A stretch of 64,000 nucleotides of DNA from Nostoc parmelioides FACHB-3921 (lineage in GTDB: Bacteria > Cyanobacteriota > Cyanobacteriia > Cyanobacteriales > Nostocaceae): positions 184,856 to 248,855 of the forward strand of contig NZ_JACJQL010000003.1 in assembly GCF_014696625.1 (NCBI RefSeq), in the 5' to 3' direction. The notes beneath the pieces were generated by a model, which saw only the letters and a program-made list of their open reading frames with translations, searched no databases and was not told the origin of the DNA. The translations under genes and the position numbers were made by a program. Shown here in pieces: positions 33,954 through 43,876 of this stretch. Position 1 is the stretch's first letter. Every line of letters begins with the position of its first letter.

Positions 33954-35267
33954 TTAACCAACAGTTACCAGAACTTTTTCTGGGGCAAAATATTTGTCTT
34001 GCTCGGCTCGTAGTTGGTCACAAAGTCTGCCTTCTGGTAGTTCTACATCATCGTAAGTGAGGACTTGATCTTTAGGAATATCACGTTTGAGACGACATCC
34101 TTCTGCTAGACCCATTGGTAAGAGGTTTTGCTGTTGGACAATATCGGAGTTTTCACACTGTCCATAGGTCATGTAGTAGCCAATGCCATCTAGAGTTTCT
34201 CCGGCTTTCAGGTCTATTTTGGCAGTGGTGATAACATCTACTGAGGGGCCTGCTATAGGAGCCATAACAGCATCGTTAAAGAGGACTGCACGAGCTACAG
34301 ATAGAGGAACTTCAAAATGACAGAGGTGGTAGGGGGTGTAGAAGCTATAGAGGGGGCCTTCACCTAACTTGTAGAGGTTGAGGTAGTGGCGTTGTTTGGG
34401 GTCGTCGTGGGTAGCAAACACATATACGCCAGGGCCGGGTTTTGCACCAACTACATAATCAACAATACCGCCTAGTTGTTTGAGTTGTTCCACATCGTAC
34501 ATATTGGTCATTTCATCAACATGACCGGTGAAGTCATATCCCAACATCCCCCGCTTGGCTACTTTCATCCCTGTAGCGTTAGCCACGATCGCCTGTTCAA
34601 AGGAAATTTTGCTACCATCAGCAAAGCTTGTTACCATGTGGGCTTTTTGTCCCCAACGCTTGGCAAATCCTTCTTGGGTGGTGGGGTTGCGGTAGGGGTC
34701 TTGCAAGCCTTTGATATTACCGCAAAGTAAGGGAGTGAGACCAATACTTTGGACAAATCGGTAAAGATTCATCTGTACCCCTGGCTGGTCGCCATCACAA
34801 GCACTGAGAATCACCCCAGCTTTGTCTGCATATACTTTCAGGATGGGGCCGATTGTACCGTCAAGTTCCGCATTCATCATAATAACGTGTTTGCGGTGGG
34901 CGATCGCTTCCATGACTACATGAGCGCCGAATTCTACTGCACCGGTGACTTCGATAATTGCGTCGATACCGTCGGCTTGGCAGATAATTTTGGCATCTTC
35001 AGTAATAGTATACTTACCTTGAGCGATCGCACTTTCTAACTCACCGACAGAATCCACAATTTCAATATCTTCGATACCAGCTTCGCTATAAGCTCGTTTC
35101 GCACCATCAATACTGCGGTTGGAGATAGCAACTAATTCCATCCCTGGGACGGAATTAATAATTTGGTTGGCAATACCTCGACCCATAAAACCAGCACCAA
35201 TCATGCCTACTTTCACGGGATTGCCAGCAGCAGCACGAGCCTTTAAGGCGTTATCAATAATAATCAT
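33954..35267 (-). CDS. NAD(P)-dependent oxidoreductase with SAF-type C terminus (homoserine dehydrogenase-like)
   Basis: About 437 residues. VKVGMIGAGFMGRGIANQI is a Rossmann dinucleotide-binding loop; the middle resembles homoserine-dehydrogenase-like enzymes; the C-terminal part (about 345-420) is SAF-like (ITTAKIDLKAGETLDGIG, then CRLKRDIPKDQVLTYDDVEL). It lies in the HEP island next to rfbC and probably takes part in making an unusual sugar or a substituent. The exact substrate is unknown. I chose ATG 35267, preceded by AAAGGA, over a further upstream start at 35300. Confidence 0.8.
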   Translation of the reverse strand: MIIIDNALKARAAAGNPVKVGMIGAGFMGRGIANQIINSVPGMELVAISNRSIDGAKRAYSEAGIEDIEIVDSVGELESAIAQGKYTITEDAKIICQADGIDAIIEVTGAVEFGAHVVMEAIAHRKHVIMMNAELDGTIGPILKVYADKAGVILSACDGDQPGVQMNLYRFVQSIGLTPLLCGNIKGLQDPYRNPTTQEGFAKRWGQKAHMVTSFADGSKISFEQAIVANATGMKVAKRGMLGYDFTGHVDEMTNMYDVEQLKQLGGIVDYVVGAKPGPGVYVFATHDDPKQRHYLNLYKLGEGPLYSFYTPYHLCHFEVPLSVARAVLFNDAVMAPIAGPSVDVITTAKIDLKAGETLDGIGYYMTYGQCENSDIVQQQNLLPMGLAEGCRLKRDIPKDQVLTYDDVELPEGRLCDQLRAEQDKYFAPEKVLVTVG

Positions 35268-35336
35268 TTTGCTTAATCCTTTATTTTCTAAAACAAGCAA
35301 CAGAAGCAGAATATCTTACTCACAACTCAGTATTTT

Positions 35337-35906
35337 TTAACAAACAGCTTCTACTGGGTCTGGGCTACCGATGGGGATAGTTTCTAACAAAGGCCAACTG
35401 GCATCTTTATCAGAAATTACAGTCACATCTAAAGGCCATTCAATGTTAAAGAATGGGTCATTATAACGCAGGCCTTTTTCATATCCTGGGGTATAAAATT
35501 CACCTACTTGATAAACCACCTCTGCATCATCAGTGAGGGCTTGATAACCATGAGCAAACATCTCTGGTACATACAAAGCGCGACGATTATCAGCAGTGAG
35601 TTCTACACCAATATGTGATAAAAATGTAGGTGATTCGGGACGCATATCAATAATTACGTCATAAATAGCGCCTTTAATACAACGAATTAATTTTGTTTCG
35701 GCGGCTGGTCTGAGTTGATAGTGCATCCCCCGCAGTGTACCTTTTTTATAGTTATAAGATAAGTTACATTGAGCAACTACTGGTTTTAAACCATGATTGG
35801 CAAATTCATTAGCACAAAAAGTTCTGGCAAAAAAACCACGATGATCTGGTTTTTCTTCTAAATCAATAATAAATGCGTCCTGGAGTGATGTAGCGGTAAA
35901 AATCAT
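35337..35906 (-). CDS. rfbC: dTDP-4-dehydrorhamnose 3,5-epimerase family protein
   Basis: 189 residues, the usual family length. FEARNPAD-like start is replaced by DLEEKPDHRGFFARTF; the catalytic region GTLRGMHYQL contains the conserved His, and YVPEMFAHGYQAL is the second family motif. The enzyme epimerises a 4-keto nucleotide sugar. As the neighbouring nucleotidyltransferase makes CDP-glucose rather than dTDP-glucose, the natural substrate here may be a CDP-linked ketosugar (inference). It is transcribed with the oxidoreductase gene downstream (69 bp gap). Confidence 0.87.
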   Translation of the reverse strand: MIFTATSLQDAFIIDLEEKPDHRGFFARTFCANEFANHGLKPVVAQCNLSYNYKKGTLRGMHYQLRPAAETKLIRCIKGAIYDVIIDMRPESPTFLSHIGVELTADNRRALYVPEMFAHGYQALTDDAEVVYQVGEFYTPGYEKGLRYNDPFFNIEWPLDVTVISDKDASWPLLETIPIGSPDPVEAVC

Positions 35907-35990
35907 GGGTTTCTCAACTATGAATTAATGATGGGAGAATAATGACTAATCACTTAGTCTTTACAAAGATGAATACGCTAAACAGGAACT

Positions 35991-36803
35991 TTAGCTATAA
36001 TTTGGTTTAGGAAAAGTATCATCCCAGTATTGAGTACAAAGTCCTGGTCTTTTGGCGGGGTTAGCAGTATAGGCATAGAACAGCGTTGAACGTTCTTCTG
36101 TGCGGACTGTGCCATGATGTAAAAGTCTTTGGGTATCAGCAATAATTACGGTTCCTGCTGGGCCAGTACATGATTTCCAAGCTGATTTAGGAACAATTTT
36201 ATTTAATGCCTCATCATTAATACCTGACTTATGAATTTTGGAATAAAGTCGATAAAAATTCAGGCTATCTATAGAAGTAAATGATGCTGGTACGTATTCA
36301 AAAGGCCCGTGTTTTTCTTCTACATCACTTAAGTAAATGATGATTTTGACAATGCGGCGATCTTCTGAATCTCTGTGCCATAACATCGTGCTGAATTGAT
36401 TGGCATTTACAAAATCTTTGCGAATTTGTACACCATGATAAGCGACCGGAAGACCAATATAATTTTCTAGAATATTCAATAGTCTTGATTCACTTCCCCA
36501 GTTATAAAAATCTGGTATGTGGGCAACTGTATAAATTTCTGGGGGATTTTGGGATGAATCTTGATAGTTACCTTGCCCCATACTCGGTAATAAAGCATGA
36601 GAAGCTTTAAGTAATTGTGCTGTAGATGGAAGTCCTAACTCTTCTAGTGTAGTTACGTAAATTCCCTCACTTTTAAGAGTATCAACAATCTGGCGATCGC
36701 GTGATTCTATTGTAGGTAGCTTGGGAGCATATTGCCAGAGTTTGACTCTATAGGAAACTTCTGAGTTTATGGCTTCAATTTTCTCTTTGACTGTAGTTAA
36801 CAT
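35991..36803 (-). CDS. Phytanoyl-CoA dioxygenase (PhyH)-like protein
   Basis: 270 residues. LWHRDSEDRR gives the HxD pair of the Fe(II)/2-oxoglutarate double-stranded beta-helix fold, and RLLHHGT the distal His; YTANPAKRPG follows as a likely 2-oxoglutarate Arg region. It may hydroxylate a sugar, lipid or small molecule used for the envelope polysaccharide. It lies seven bases after a GT2 gene, so the two are translated as a pair. The substrate is unknown. Confidence 0.75.
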   Translation of the reverse strand: MLTTVKEKIEAINSEVSYRVKLWQYAPKLPTIESRDRQIVDTLKSEGIYVTTLEELGLPSTAQLLKASHALLPSMGQGNYQDSSQNPPEIYTVAHIPDFYNWGSESRLLNILENYIGLPVAYHGVQIRKDFVNANQFSTMLWHRDSEDRRIVKIIIYLSDVEEKHGPFEYVPASFTSIDSLNFYRLYSKIHKSGINDEALNKIVPKSAWKSCTGPAGTVIIADTQRLLHHGTVRTEERSTLFYAYTANPAKRPGLCTQYWDDTFPKPNYS

Positions 36804-36810
36804 AGGATGC

Positions 36811-37827
36811 TCACTTTGTTTTGTTATTAGATTTCATTAATTCACGTCTATTGTTATTATTAATGCTACTGCTGATGACTTCTTGAGAAATACCTTCTTT
36901 GGTCAAAACAATAGTTTCTAAAACTGATAGGCTGACTAGCCCAAAGTAAGGAATTGCTGTGGTCAATGCCAAAACAGGCCATCTTCTTAAAGCCCCTAAC
37001 AAAACTCGCCAATTATTATTATTAAAATGATTGATAATTAGGTTTCGGCAAAAACTATCTGAATAGCCTATTTCTTTCAGCTTGATATTTACCTCTGGGG
37101 AATATGTATATTGCATTTTTAGCAACATTTTTGGTTTAACCATCCAATGGCTAGCACCAAAAGCATTTTCCAGATATACATCTTTGCTGATTCTGACATT
37201 TCCATGAAAAGCACAGAACCCAGTTAAATATACTTGGTAATCCAAGTTATTCACTCCATCAGCCCAGGTTTTTAATGCACGCTGTGCCAAATCTGTTCTG
37301 TATACTTGGGCTGACATTAGTTGTACGCCAGAGCGATTTTCTTGGATACAACGTTCAAAAACTGCTCTCCCATCAGCCTCAACAACTTCGTCTTCAATCT
37401 GATAACAGCGTTCGTACAATAACTCACCCGTTACTTCATGGCGACAAGAAAAATTTAAAATCAGTAAACCTAAATTAACTGATGACTTTAATGTGTTGAT
37501 GAGGTAAGAAATCGTTGTGTCCTCGATTTTATCATCATCACTGATTGTCCAAACATATTGGCTGGTTGCAGCATTAAGACAATAAGCAATATTTCGCATC
37601 ACCCCCAGATTTTGACTATTTCTGTGGGAATGAAAATTTGTTTCTGGCAAAGCCGTCTGCCATTTTTTCACAATTTCTGGGGTATTATCTTCTGAACAGT
37701 TATCAGAAATAATGATTTCACATTCAGATTCAAAACCTTTGATGGCTTTAGCTAACCATGCTAATTGTTGATCCAGTAACTTAGCTCGATTATATGTGGG
37801 GAGAGCAATTGTGAGTAATTTATTCAT
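36811..37827 (-). CDS. GT2-family glycosyltransferase (HEP island)
   Basis: About 338 residues. LTIALPTYNRAKLLDQQL and IISDNCSEDNTPEIV begin the GT-A domain; WTISDDDKIEDTTI near residue 95 is the acidic metal-binding motif. ATG 37827 is favoured over TTG 37833. It is followed seven bases later by the PhyH-like gene. A 33-bp palindrome lies in the gap upstream. Confidence 0.86.
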   Translation of the reverse strand: MNKLLTIALPTYNRAKLLDQQLAWLAKAIKGFESECEIIISDNCSEDNTPEIVKKWQTALPETNFHSHRNSQNLGVMRNIAYCLNAATSQYVWTISDDDKIEDTTISYLINTLKSSVNLGLLILNFSCRHEVTGELLYERCYQIEDEVVEADGRAVFERCIQENRSGVQLMSAQVYRTDLAQRALKTWADGVNNLDYQVYLTGFCAFHGNVRISKDVYLENAFGASHWMVKPKMLLKMQYTYSPEVNIKLKEIGYSDSFCRNLIINHFNNNNWRVLLGALRRWPVLALTTAIPYFGLVSLSVLETIVLTKEGISQEVISSSINNNNRRELMKSNNKTK

Positions 37828-37862
37828 GATCAAGAATAAAAATCTGATATTTTCAGGTGGTC

Positions 37863-37895
37863 AGATCCCCGACTTCTTTAAGAAGTCGGGGATCT
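37863..37895. terminator. Palindrome of the CCCCGACTTCTT family (copy 3)
   Basis: Perfect 16-base arms around T37879 (AGATCCCCGACTTCTT and complement). It sits in the 77-bp gap between the epimerase and the GT2 gene and shares its arms almost exactly with copy 2. Confidence 0.65.
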
Positions 37896-37904
37896 ATTCA
37901 GATA

Positions 37905-38933
37905 TTACTTAACATTCCAAAAGAAATCTTGATCAATTTGTTCAGTCCGAATGAGATACTCTAATTGCTTTAAGCGTGTAAAACCTCTAAACAAGAAGGT
38001 GTCTTCTGTCATATCTATTTGGCTGAATAAATCAAATAGCTGTCTAGCACCTTTTTGAGCATCCCAATCACACTTAAACCCTGGTAAAACAGAGTTGATT
38101 TTCTCAAAAGATACGCGGTAACTGCGGTTATCTGCACCATTATCACCGAAGGATAATTTACAGCCAGGGAAAGTATCGGCGATGATTTGAGCGATTTCTT
38201 TCACGCGGTAGTTGTTTGTAGTATCGCCAACATTAAAGACTTGATTGTGAACAATATCACGAGGTGCTTCTAACGCACAAACTATGGCTTTGCAGATATC
38301 TAGTGCATGGACTAATGGCCGCCAAGGAGTACCATCACTAATCATTTTGATTTCTTTGGTAGTCCAAGCCAAACCTGCTAAGTTGTTCAACACGATATCA
38401 AAGCGCATTCTGGGAGAAGCACCAAAAGCAGTGGCGTTACGCATGAAAGTAGGAGAGAAGTCATCATCAGCTAAAAGTGTGACATCTCGTTCTACCAGGG
38501 TTTTGCATTCTGCATAGGCTGTTTGGGGGTTAACTGGAGAGGTTTCTGTAACATCACCCTCAGTAGCTACACCATACACACTACAAGAAGACATATAGAC
38601 GAAGCGCCGTACGCCCATTGTTTTAGCTAGGTTAGCCAAACGGACTGAACCTATATGATTGATGTCGTAGGTAATATTTGGTGATAGTTGTCCGGTGGGG
38701 TCGTTGGACAGTTCCGCCATGTGAACGATCGCTTCTACACCTTCCAAGTCTTCGGGGGTGATGTGGCGGATATCTTTATTGAGGGTTTTGGCTGTTATTT
38801 GAGTACCGTTGTATAGCCAGCCTACTTTGTAGTAACCAGTATCTACGCCAATTACTTCATGTCCTTTACCAATTAACAAAGAAGGCAATAAACAACCTAA
38901 ATATCCTTCGGTTCCGGTTACTAAAATTTTCAT
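37905..38933 (-). CDS. NAD-dependent sugar epimerase/dehydratase (extended SDR)
   Basis: About 342 residues. KILVTGTEGYLGCLLPSLL is the NAD-binding GxxGxxG loop, and SSCSVYG with TAYAECK gives the Ser-Tyr-x3-Lys catalytic set of extended short-chain dehydrogenases. The VFNVGDTTNNYRVKEIA segment is typical of the substrate-binding half. It probably converts the CDP- or dTDP-sugar made by its neighbours. ATG 38933 is chosen over TTG 38942. It corresponds by position to alr2827 from memory. Confidence 0.87.
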   Translation of the reverse strand: MKILVTGTEGYLGCLLPSLLIGKGHEVIGVDTGYYKVGWLYNGTQITAKTLNKDIRHITPEDLEGVEAIVHMAELSNDPTGQLSPNITYDINHIGSVRLANLAKTMGVRRFVYMSSCSVYGVATEGDVTETSPVNPQTAYAECKTLVERDVTLLADDDFSPTFMRNATAFGASPRMRFDIVLNNLAGLAWTTKEIKMISDGTPWRPLVHALDICKAIVCALEAPRDIVHNQVFNVGDTTNNYRVKEIAQIIADTFPGCKLSFGDNGADNRSYRVSFEKINSVLPGFKCDWDAQKGARQLFDLFSQIDMTEDTFLFRGFTRLKQLEYLIRTEQIDQDFFWNVK

Positions 38934-39009
38934 TTGTGTCAAATTCTCTATATTTGTTAATGGGGAGTGAGGAGGGCTGAGTAATAAACCCTGCCCCTTG
39001 CTTAACTAT

Positions 39010-40224
39010 CTATGCAATCACTACATTCTCAAGGTGTGATTGCTGGGGGATTTGTGCAGCGATCGCTTTGCCAATTTCTAAGGAAGAAGTCGCGGCTGGT
39101 GAAGGCGCATTGCAAACATGGATGGAGTTTTCACCAGGAACAATGTAGAAGTCGTCTACAAGTTTGCCGTCATCCATTAAGGCTTGGGCGCGTACCCCTG
39201 CATGGGTGGGGACTAAATCCTCGGCTTGGACTTCGGGAATCAGGTTTTGCAAACTTCTGGTGAAAGCGGCTTTGCTGAAGGAACGAATGATTTCTTGGAT
39301 ACCTTCGTCGGCGTGTTTCGCTGCAAGTTTCCAAAAACCAGGGTAGGTCATGACTTCCGCAAAGTCTCTCAGGTCAAAGTCGGTTTTTTTGTACCCTTCG
39401 CGCTTCAGACTTAACACTGCATTCGGCCCCGCGTGGACACTTCCGTCAATCATCCTGGTGAAATGGACACCCAGGAAAGGAAATTCGGGGTTAGGAACCG
39501 GGTAAATGAGTGTTTTGACCAAATACCGTTTTTCGGGGGTGAGTTCGTAATATTCTCCCCGGAAAGGGACAATTTTTGCGCTTGGTTGGACTCCACCTAA
39601 CTTAGCGATGCGATCGCTGTGCAATCCGGCACAATTGATCACAAATCTGGTTTCAAAATTACCTTTATTAGTTTCTAGTACGTGATTTTTACCACTGGGG
39701 GAAATTTTCAAAACTTTGGTATTAAGCCTTAAATCTCCGCCTTGTTGTTGAATCAATTCGACGTATTTTAAGCAAACTTGTTTATAATTTACAATGCCTG
39801 TTGAAAATACCCGAATCCCCGCTACACATTTAACGTGAGGTTCAATTTCCTTGACTTCTTCGGCGCTAATTTTCTGAACTTCTGTACCATTTTCCAAGCC
39901 GCGTTGGTAAAGGTTTTCTAGGCGTGGTAATTCTTGCTCGTTTGTCGCTACAATTACCTTGCCACAAACCTCATGGTCAATGCCATACTCTTGGCAAAAC
40001 TTTACCATTGAGTCTCTACCATCACGGCAAAATTTAGCTTTGAAACTACCTGGCTTGTAATAAATTCCAGAGTGAATTACACCACTATTATTACCAGTTT
40101 GGTGAAATGCCCACTGGCTTTCTTTTTCTAATACTAAAATTCTTGCTTGGGGATAACGCTTACCTAAAGCCATCCCTGTAGATAGTCCAACTATGCCCCC
40201 ACCAACAATGATAAAATCGTACAT
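39010..40224 (-). CDS. L-2-hydroxyglutarate oxidase-like FAD enzyme
   Basis: 404 residues of the DAO/LhgO family: DFIIVGGGIVGLSTGMALG binds FAD ADP; NNSGVIHSGIYYKPGS and VINCAGLHSDRIAKL are typical of L-2-hydroxyglutarate dehydrogenases. It oxidises a 2-hydroxy acid to the keto acid. Its position inside the HEP island is conserved in PCC 7120 as I recall, but the role there is unclear; it might serve the 2-oxoglutarate chemistry of the PhyH-like enzyme (inference). Confidence 0.85.
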   Translation of the reverse strand: MYDFIIVGGGIVGLSTGMALGKRYPQARILVLEKESQWAFHQTGNNSGVIHSGIYYKPGSFKAKFCRDGRDSMVKFCQEYGIDHEVCGKVIVATNEQELPRLENLYQRGLENGTEVQKISAEEVKEIEPHVKCVAGIRVFSTGIVNYKQVCLKYVELIQQQGGDLRLNTKVLKISPSGKNHVLETNKGNFETRFVINCAGLHSDRIAKLGGVQPSAKIVPFRGEYYELTPEKRYLVKTLIYPVPNPEFPFLGVHFTRMIDGSVHAGPNAVLSLKREGYKKTDFDLRDFAEVMTYPGFWKLAAKHADEGIQEIIRSFSKAAFTRSLQNLIPEVQAEDLVPTHAGVRAQALMDDGKLVDDFYIVPGENSIHVCNAPSPAATSSLEIGKAIAAQIPQQSHLENVVIA

Positions 40225-40335
40225 TGTTATTACTGCAAAAATTACACTAAATCAGTCAACAATACCTTACAACGGAAGTCAAAATTAGAAGGGACAAAAT
40301 GCCAAAATGTTTTTTTGAATTCCGTGTACTGTTAG

Positions 40336-41109
40336 CTACCAAACTTTCCAAGGAGCTTGGTTATTTTTCCATAACTCTTCTAGATAGTTTTTATCGCGCA
40401 ATGTATCCATTGGCTGCCAAAAACCATTGTGTTTAAAAGCAGATAATTCTTCCATATCTGCTAATTTTTCTAGTGGTTCTTTCTCCCAAACGGTAGCATC
40501 ATCAGCAATTAAATCTATAACTTCTGGTTCTAAGATAAAATAACCGCCGTTAATCCAGGCACCATCACCTTCAGGCTTTTCCCGGAAACTGGTTATTTTA
40601 GTTTGTTCATATCCCAGGGAAATCGCCCCGAAACGTCCTGCTGGTTGGACTGCTGTCAGAGTTGCCAAACTCTTTTGTTCTTGATGAAACTTAATTAATT
40701 CGGTGATATTAATATCACATACACCGTCACCATAGGTAAAACAAAAAGTGTCATTACCTAGATGTTCGCGGACACGTTTTAAGCGTCCACCAGTCATAGT
40801 ATTATCACCTGTGTTTACCAATGTGACGCGCCAAGGTTCAGCGTAACCAGAATGAATATTCATTTGGTTAAAACGCATATCAAAAGTTACATCAGACATA
40901 TGTAAGAAGTAGTTAGCAAAATACTCCTTAATCACGTAACCTTTGTAACCACAACAAATAATAAAATCATTAATTCCGTGGGCAGAATAAGTTTTCATGA
41001 TGTGCCAAAGAATTGGCTTACCACCAATTTCTACCATCGGCTTAGGCTTGATACTGGTTTCTTCACTGAGGCGTGTACCAAGCCCTCCAGCCAAAATCAC
41101 CGCTTTCAT
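40336..41109 (-). CDS. rfbF: Glucose-1-phosphate cytidylyltransferase
   Basis: 257 residues. KAVILAGGLGTRLSEETSIKP is the nucleotidyltransferase signature, with PKPMVEIGGKPILWHIM after it, and FCFTYGDGVCDINI near residue 125 provides the Mg-binding Asp. It makes CDP-glucose from CTP and glucose-1-phosphate, the first step to CDP-linked deoxysugars. It is the first gene of the minus-strand HEP island, so the island promoter should be in the 440-bp gap upstream. Confidence 0.92.
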   Translation of the reverse strand: MKAVILAGGLGTRLSEETSIKPKPMVEIGGKPILWHIMKTYSAHGINDFIICCGYKGYVIKEYFANYFLHMSDVTFDMRFNQMNIHSGYAEPWRVTLVNTGDNTMTGGRLKRVREHLGNDTFCFTYGDGVCDINITELIKFHQEQKSLATLTAVQPAGRFGAISLGYEQTKITSFREKPEGDGAWINGGYFILEPEVIDLIADDATVWEKEPLEKLADMEELSAFKHNGFWQPMDTLRDKNYLEELWKNNQAPWKVW

Positions 41110-41550
41110 ACAATTACCTTGGGGATTTGCAGTTAGATTAATTTTTGAATATCAGGATGAAGAGGATGCACATGGATGGGAGAAAATTTCGTTGCTCTTT
41201 TCTTTTTCTCCGTACATAATCTAACTGTTATTCTGGGCTTTTGTATAAAGAATGAGTAAATATAAATCTTTTAGATATGAAAGCTTAGTAAATGAATTAA
41301 TTGTTAGTTGTCAGTTGTTAGTGGTCAGTTGTCAGTGGTTAAAAATAAAGGGTACAGGGCTAAATTATGAATGATAGAATGTTGAACATTATCTGTAATT
41401 TTGCAATACACGTAGGGTGCGTTATCCTAAGTGATAACACACCCTAGATACACTTGAATTTTTAAGTGTAGGCACAGACTAAGCCAACAAAAATTAACTT
41501 GAATTACGATGTAAACGATTGATTATTAACAACTGACAACTAACAAATAA
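41110..41550. other. Upstream region of the HEP island, with repeats
   Basis: No gene. It holds an AGTTGTC-type heptamer repeat (about 41308-41340, again at 41529-41545) and the hairpin 41413-41446 (TAGGGTGCGTTATC paired with GATAACACACCCTA, six-base loop). The promoter of rfbF should lie in the 41110-41300 part; no clear box was found. Confidence 0.45.
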
Positions 41551-43749
41551 TTACTGTTTTGCCGTCAAGTCTGTGCTGGCATATCCCCGCATTGTAGAAC
41601 TTTGGAATAAAGCATTACATTTGCTTTCCTCAATGATACAGATACTGCTGAGTGCTTGTTGATAACTTTCTGTATCTTCTTGTTCTAAAGAAAGTTTGGC
41701 GGCTAGCTGTAAATCTGCAAGGGCTTTGGCATTATTAACATCAGATTTATTACTAGTAATTTGTGCTAATTCGTAGCGCACCATACCGCGTTTGAGATAC
41801 ACTTTGGCTAGTTTGTCGTTAATTTTTAATGCTTGATCAAAATCCGCGATCGCCTGATCATATTCCTTTGTCGAATCACCTGTATATTGGGCAATGAGAT
41901 AACGGACAGAAGCACGCTGAAAGTAAGCTTCGGTTTTCGCGGGATTAAGTTTCAGGGCTTGGTCAAAATCGGCGATCGCTTCTTGGTAATCTTTGAGAGT
42001 ATCGCTGCTATATTTAGCCATTTGCATTCGCACAATCCCCCGACGGATATAAGCTTCAGCTTCCTTTCCGTTGATTTTCAGGGCATGATTAAAGTCGGCG
42101 ATCGCTAATCTATACTGTTGGTCAGGGTCATTGCTATATTCAGCCAGCATCAAGCGGGAGTTACCCCGATTCACAAAAGCTTTGATTTCCTTGGGATTAA
42201 TTTGTAAAGCCGCAGTGTAATCGGCTAAAGCACCTTCATAGTCTTTCAGGTTGTAACGGGCATTACCTCGGTTCACCAACGCTTTGGCGTTTGTTGGTTC
42301 CTGCTTAATGGCATGGGTGAAGTTATCTACTGCCTGTTTATAATCACGCACTTGGTAAGCAGTATGACCCTGTTGATAATACTCTGCAAAACTCAGGGCA
42401 GTATTACCACTGGCTTGCTGAGGCATCAGTGCCTGTTGAGCATAATTATTGCGCGATACTAAAGGACTAGTAAATTTTGTCACCACATCCAAGTATCCCA
42501 AAACCCCAAAACCCAACAAACAAAAAACTACCGGATAAAACTTTCCTTTCCAGCGATTGCGGTAAGGTGAAAAACTGGGGATGGGTGAGTGCCAGTTGTT
42601 TTGGTATATTGGCATCACTGGCTGCGGCAAGTTAGCAGGCTGATTCCCGTGGCCATAGCGTCTCTTGGTGGGGATGCGGGGGCGGAGATGTTCTCTATTT
42701 TCAATCGCTTGCACCGAAGGAAACGGGTCACGACCACCCAAGCGTAAAGCACGTTCGCACCAAGGGCAACTGTGCAGGTGATTGCTGTAGTGATGTTGAG
42801 AATTAACTGTGCAGGTAGTCAGGGAATCTTCAGCCTCAGCTATCGCCGACAGCCAAGCTTGGGCATTAGGGCGCAGTTGGGGTTCGTTGTGACCATCCTC
42901 AAAACAACGAATAAACAGCGCTTGTAAGCTGGGATGGAGAATTTCCCAAGGCGGGGCGATGGGAGTAGGTAGGTAAGGTACTTGCCGTTTTTTACTATAG
43001 GTGAAATGTCCCGACGCAATTCTGGCTTCATAAGGTGGTGGTTCAGGAATGCCTTGATAAATACCAGAAAAGGGATGAGTACCTTCCATCAGCAGTTGGA
43101 AGATTAGCACCCCTAAACCAAATAAATCATGAGTAGCTTGGCGATCGTGATGAGCAAAGATTTTATTCTGTAGTTCTGGTGGAGTAAACTCTGGTTTCCC
43201 TACCGGGCAACGATAAACAATATCATTATCCGGGTCACATACCTGGAAAGAATCCGTATCTACCAAGGTAACCAGGGCTGTGTCACTTACCAAGATATTA
43301 GATTCGTTGACATCGCCTACAGAATAGCCGCTATTATGTAGAGCCGCAAAAGCCGCCGCCAAATTCCGCGCTGTCCGCAGTAGGTACTGATAATTAAATA
43401 GAGGACAGTGTTGACGGCGAGTCCGGGGGTTGTAAAAGTCGATGATGGGACGCATCCCCCGAATACGGGGCATCAAAAAGCCAATAACGCGATCGCTTTC
43501 ATCGGCTCCCCATAATAATTCTTGCGGCCAAGCAATGGAAATATGACCCAAACTAGCTGTAGGATTTTCTGGTGGGTTAGCCAGCATCGCCCGGAGTTTG
43601 CTGGCGTGGGCAACTGTCGGCTTGTGATAAATCTTTGCCACACAATCACCCGCCGACGGCACAGCATAAATGCACGCTTCACCGCCACGCCCCAAACTCA
43701 CGCTGAGGCTGATAATCTCTTCCTGAGGAAGATAACGTAGTACCTTCAT
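41551..43749 (-). CDS. Protein kinase-like protein with Zn-ribbon-like motif, membrane helix and TPRs
   Basis: About 732 residues. A kinase-like fold (about 1-300) has VAKIYHKP (Lys), GDVNESNILV (catalytic loop, with D and N) and VDTDSF (in place of DFG). HSCPWCERALR is a short Cys motif, followed by one membrane helix (VVFCLLGFGVLGYLDVV) and about six TPRs rich in ALKINP/ALKLNP units. ATG 43749 is preferred, because the longer frame would read G-rich and heptamer repeats upstream. With the PP2C and VWA genes it forms the set seen in TerY-P triads, suggesting phosphorylation-controlled VWA signalling. Confidence 0.85.
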   Translation of the reverse strand: MKVLRYLPQEEIISLSVSLGRGGEACIYAVPSAGDCVAKIYHKPTVAHASKLRAMLANPPENPTASLGHISIAWPQELLWGADESDRVIGFLMPRIRGMRPIIDFYNPRTRRQHCPLFNYQYLLRTARNLAAAFAALHNSGYSVGDVNESNILVSDTALVTLVDTDSFQVCDPDNDIVYRCPVGKPEFTPPELQNKIFAHHDRQATHDLFGLGVLIFQLLMEGTHPFSGIYQGIPEPPPYEARIASGHFTYSKKRQVPYLPTPIAPPWEILHPSLQALFIRCFEDGHNEPQLRPNAQAWLSAIAEAEDSLTTCTVNSQHHYSNHLHSCPWCERALRLGGRDPFPSVQAIENREHLRPRIPTKRRYGHGNQPANLPQPVMPIYQNNWHSPIPSFSPYRNRWKGKFYPVVFCLLGFGVLGYLDVVTKFTSPLVSRNNYAQQALMPQQASGNTALSFAEYYQQGHTAYQVRDYKQAVDNFTHAIKQEPTNAKALVNRGNARYNLKDYEGALADYTAALQINPKEIKAFVNRGNSRLMLAEYSNDPDQQYRLAIADFNHALKINGKEAEAYIRRGIVRMQMAKYSSDTLKDYQEAIADFDQALKLNPAKTEAYFQRASVRYLIAQYTGDSTKEYDQAIADFDQALKINDKLAKVYLKRGMVRYELAQITSNKSDVNNAKALADLQLAAKLSLEQEDTESYQQALSSICIIEESKCNALFQSSTMRGYASTDLTAKQ

Positions 43750-43781
43750 GATTAAATTACGGTTAAGGGTATAAGAAAGGC

Positions 43782-43870
43782 AGGGGGCAGGGGGGCAGGG
43801 AGCAGGGGAGCAGGGGGGCAGGGGGAGAAGAAAACCATTGACAACTGACAACTGACAACTGACCACTGAC
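43782..43870. repeat. G-rich (GGGAGCAGGGG) and ACAACTG heptamer repeats
   Basis: Both repeat types lie back to back in the gap between the kinase and PP2C genes. The longer frame of the kinase would translate them into a Pro/Cys-rich stretch, which argues against that start. Confidence 0.75.
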
Positions 43871-43876
43871 ACACCT

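Noticed and set aside
43750..43872. N-terminal extension of the kinase gene
   Set aside because: It would translate G-rich and ACAACTG repeats; the kinase fold begins right at ATG 43749.
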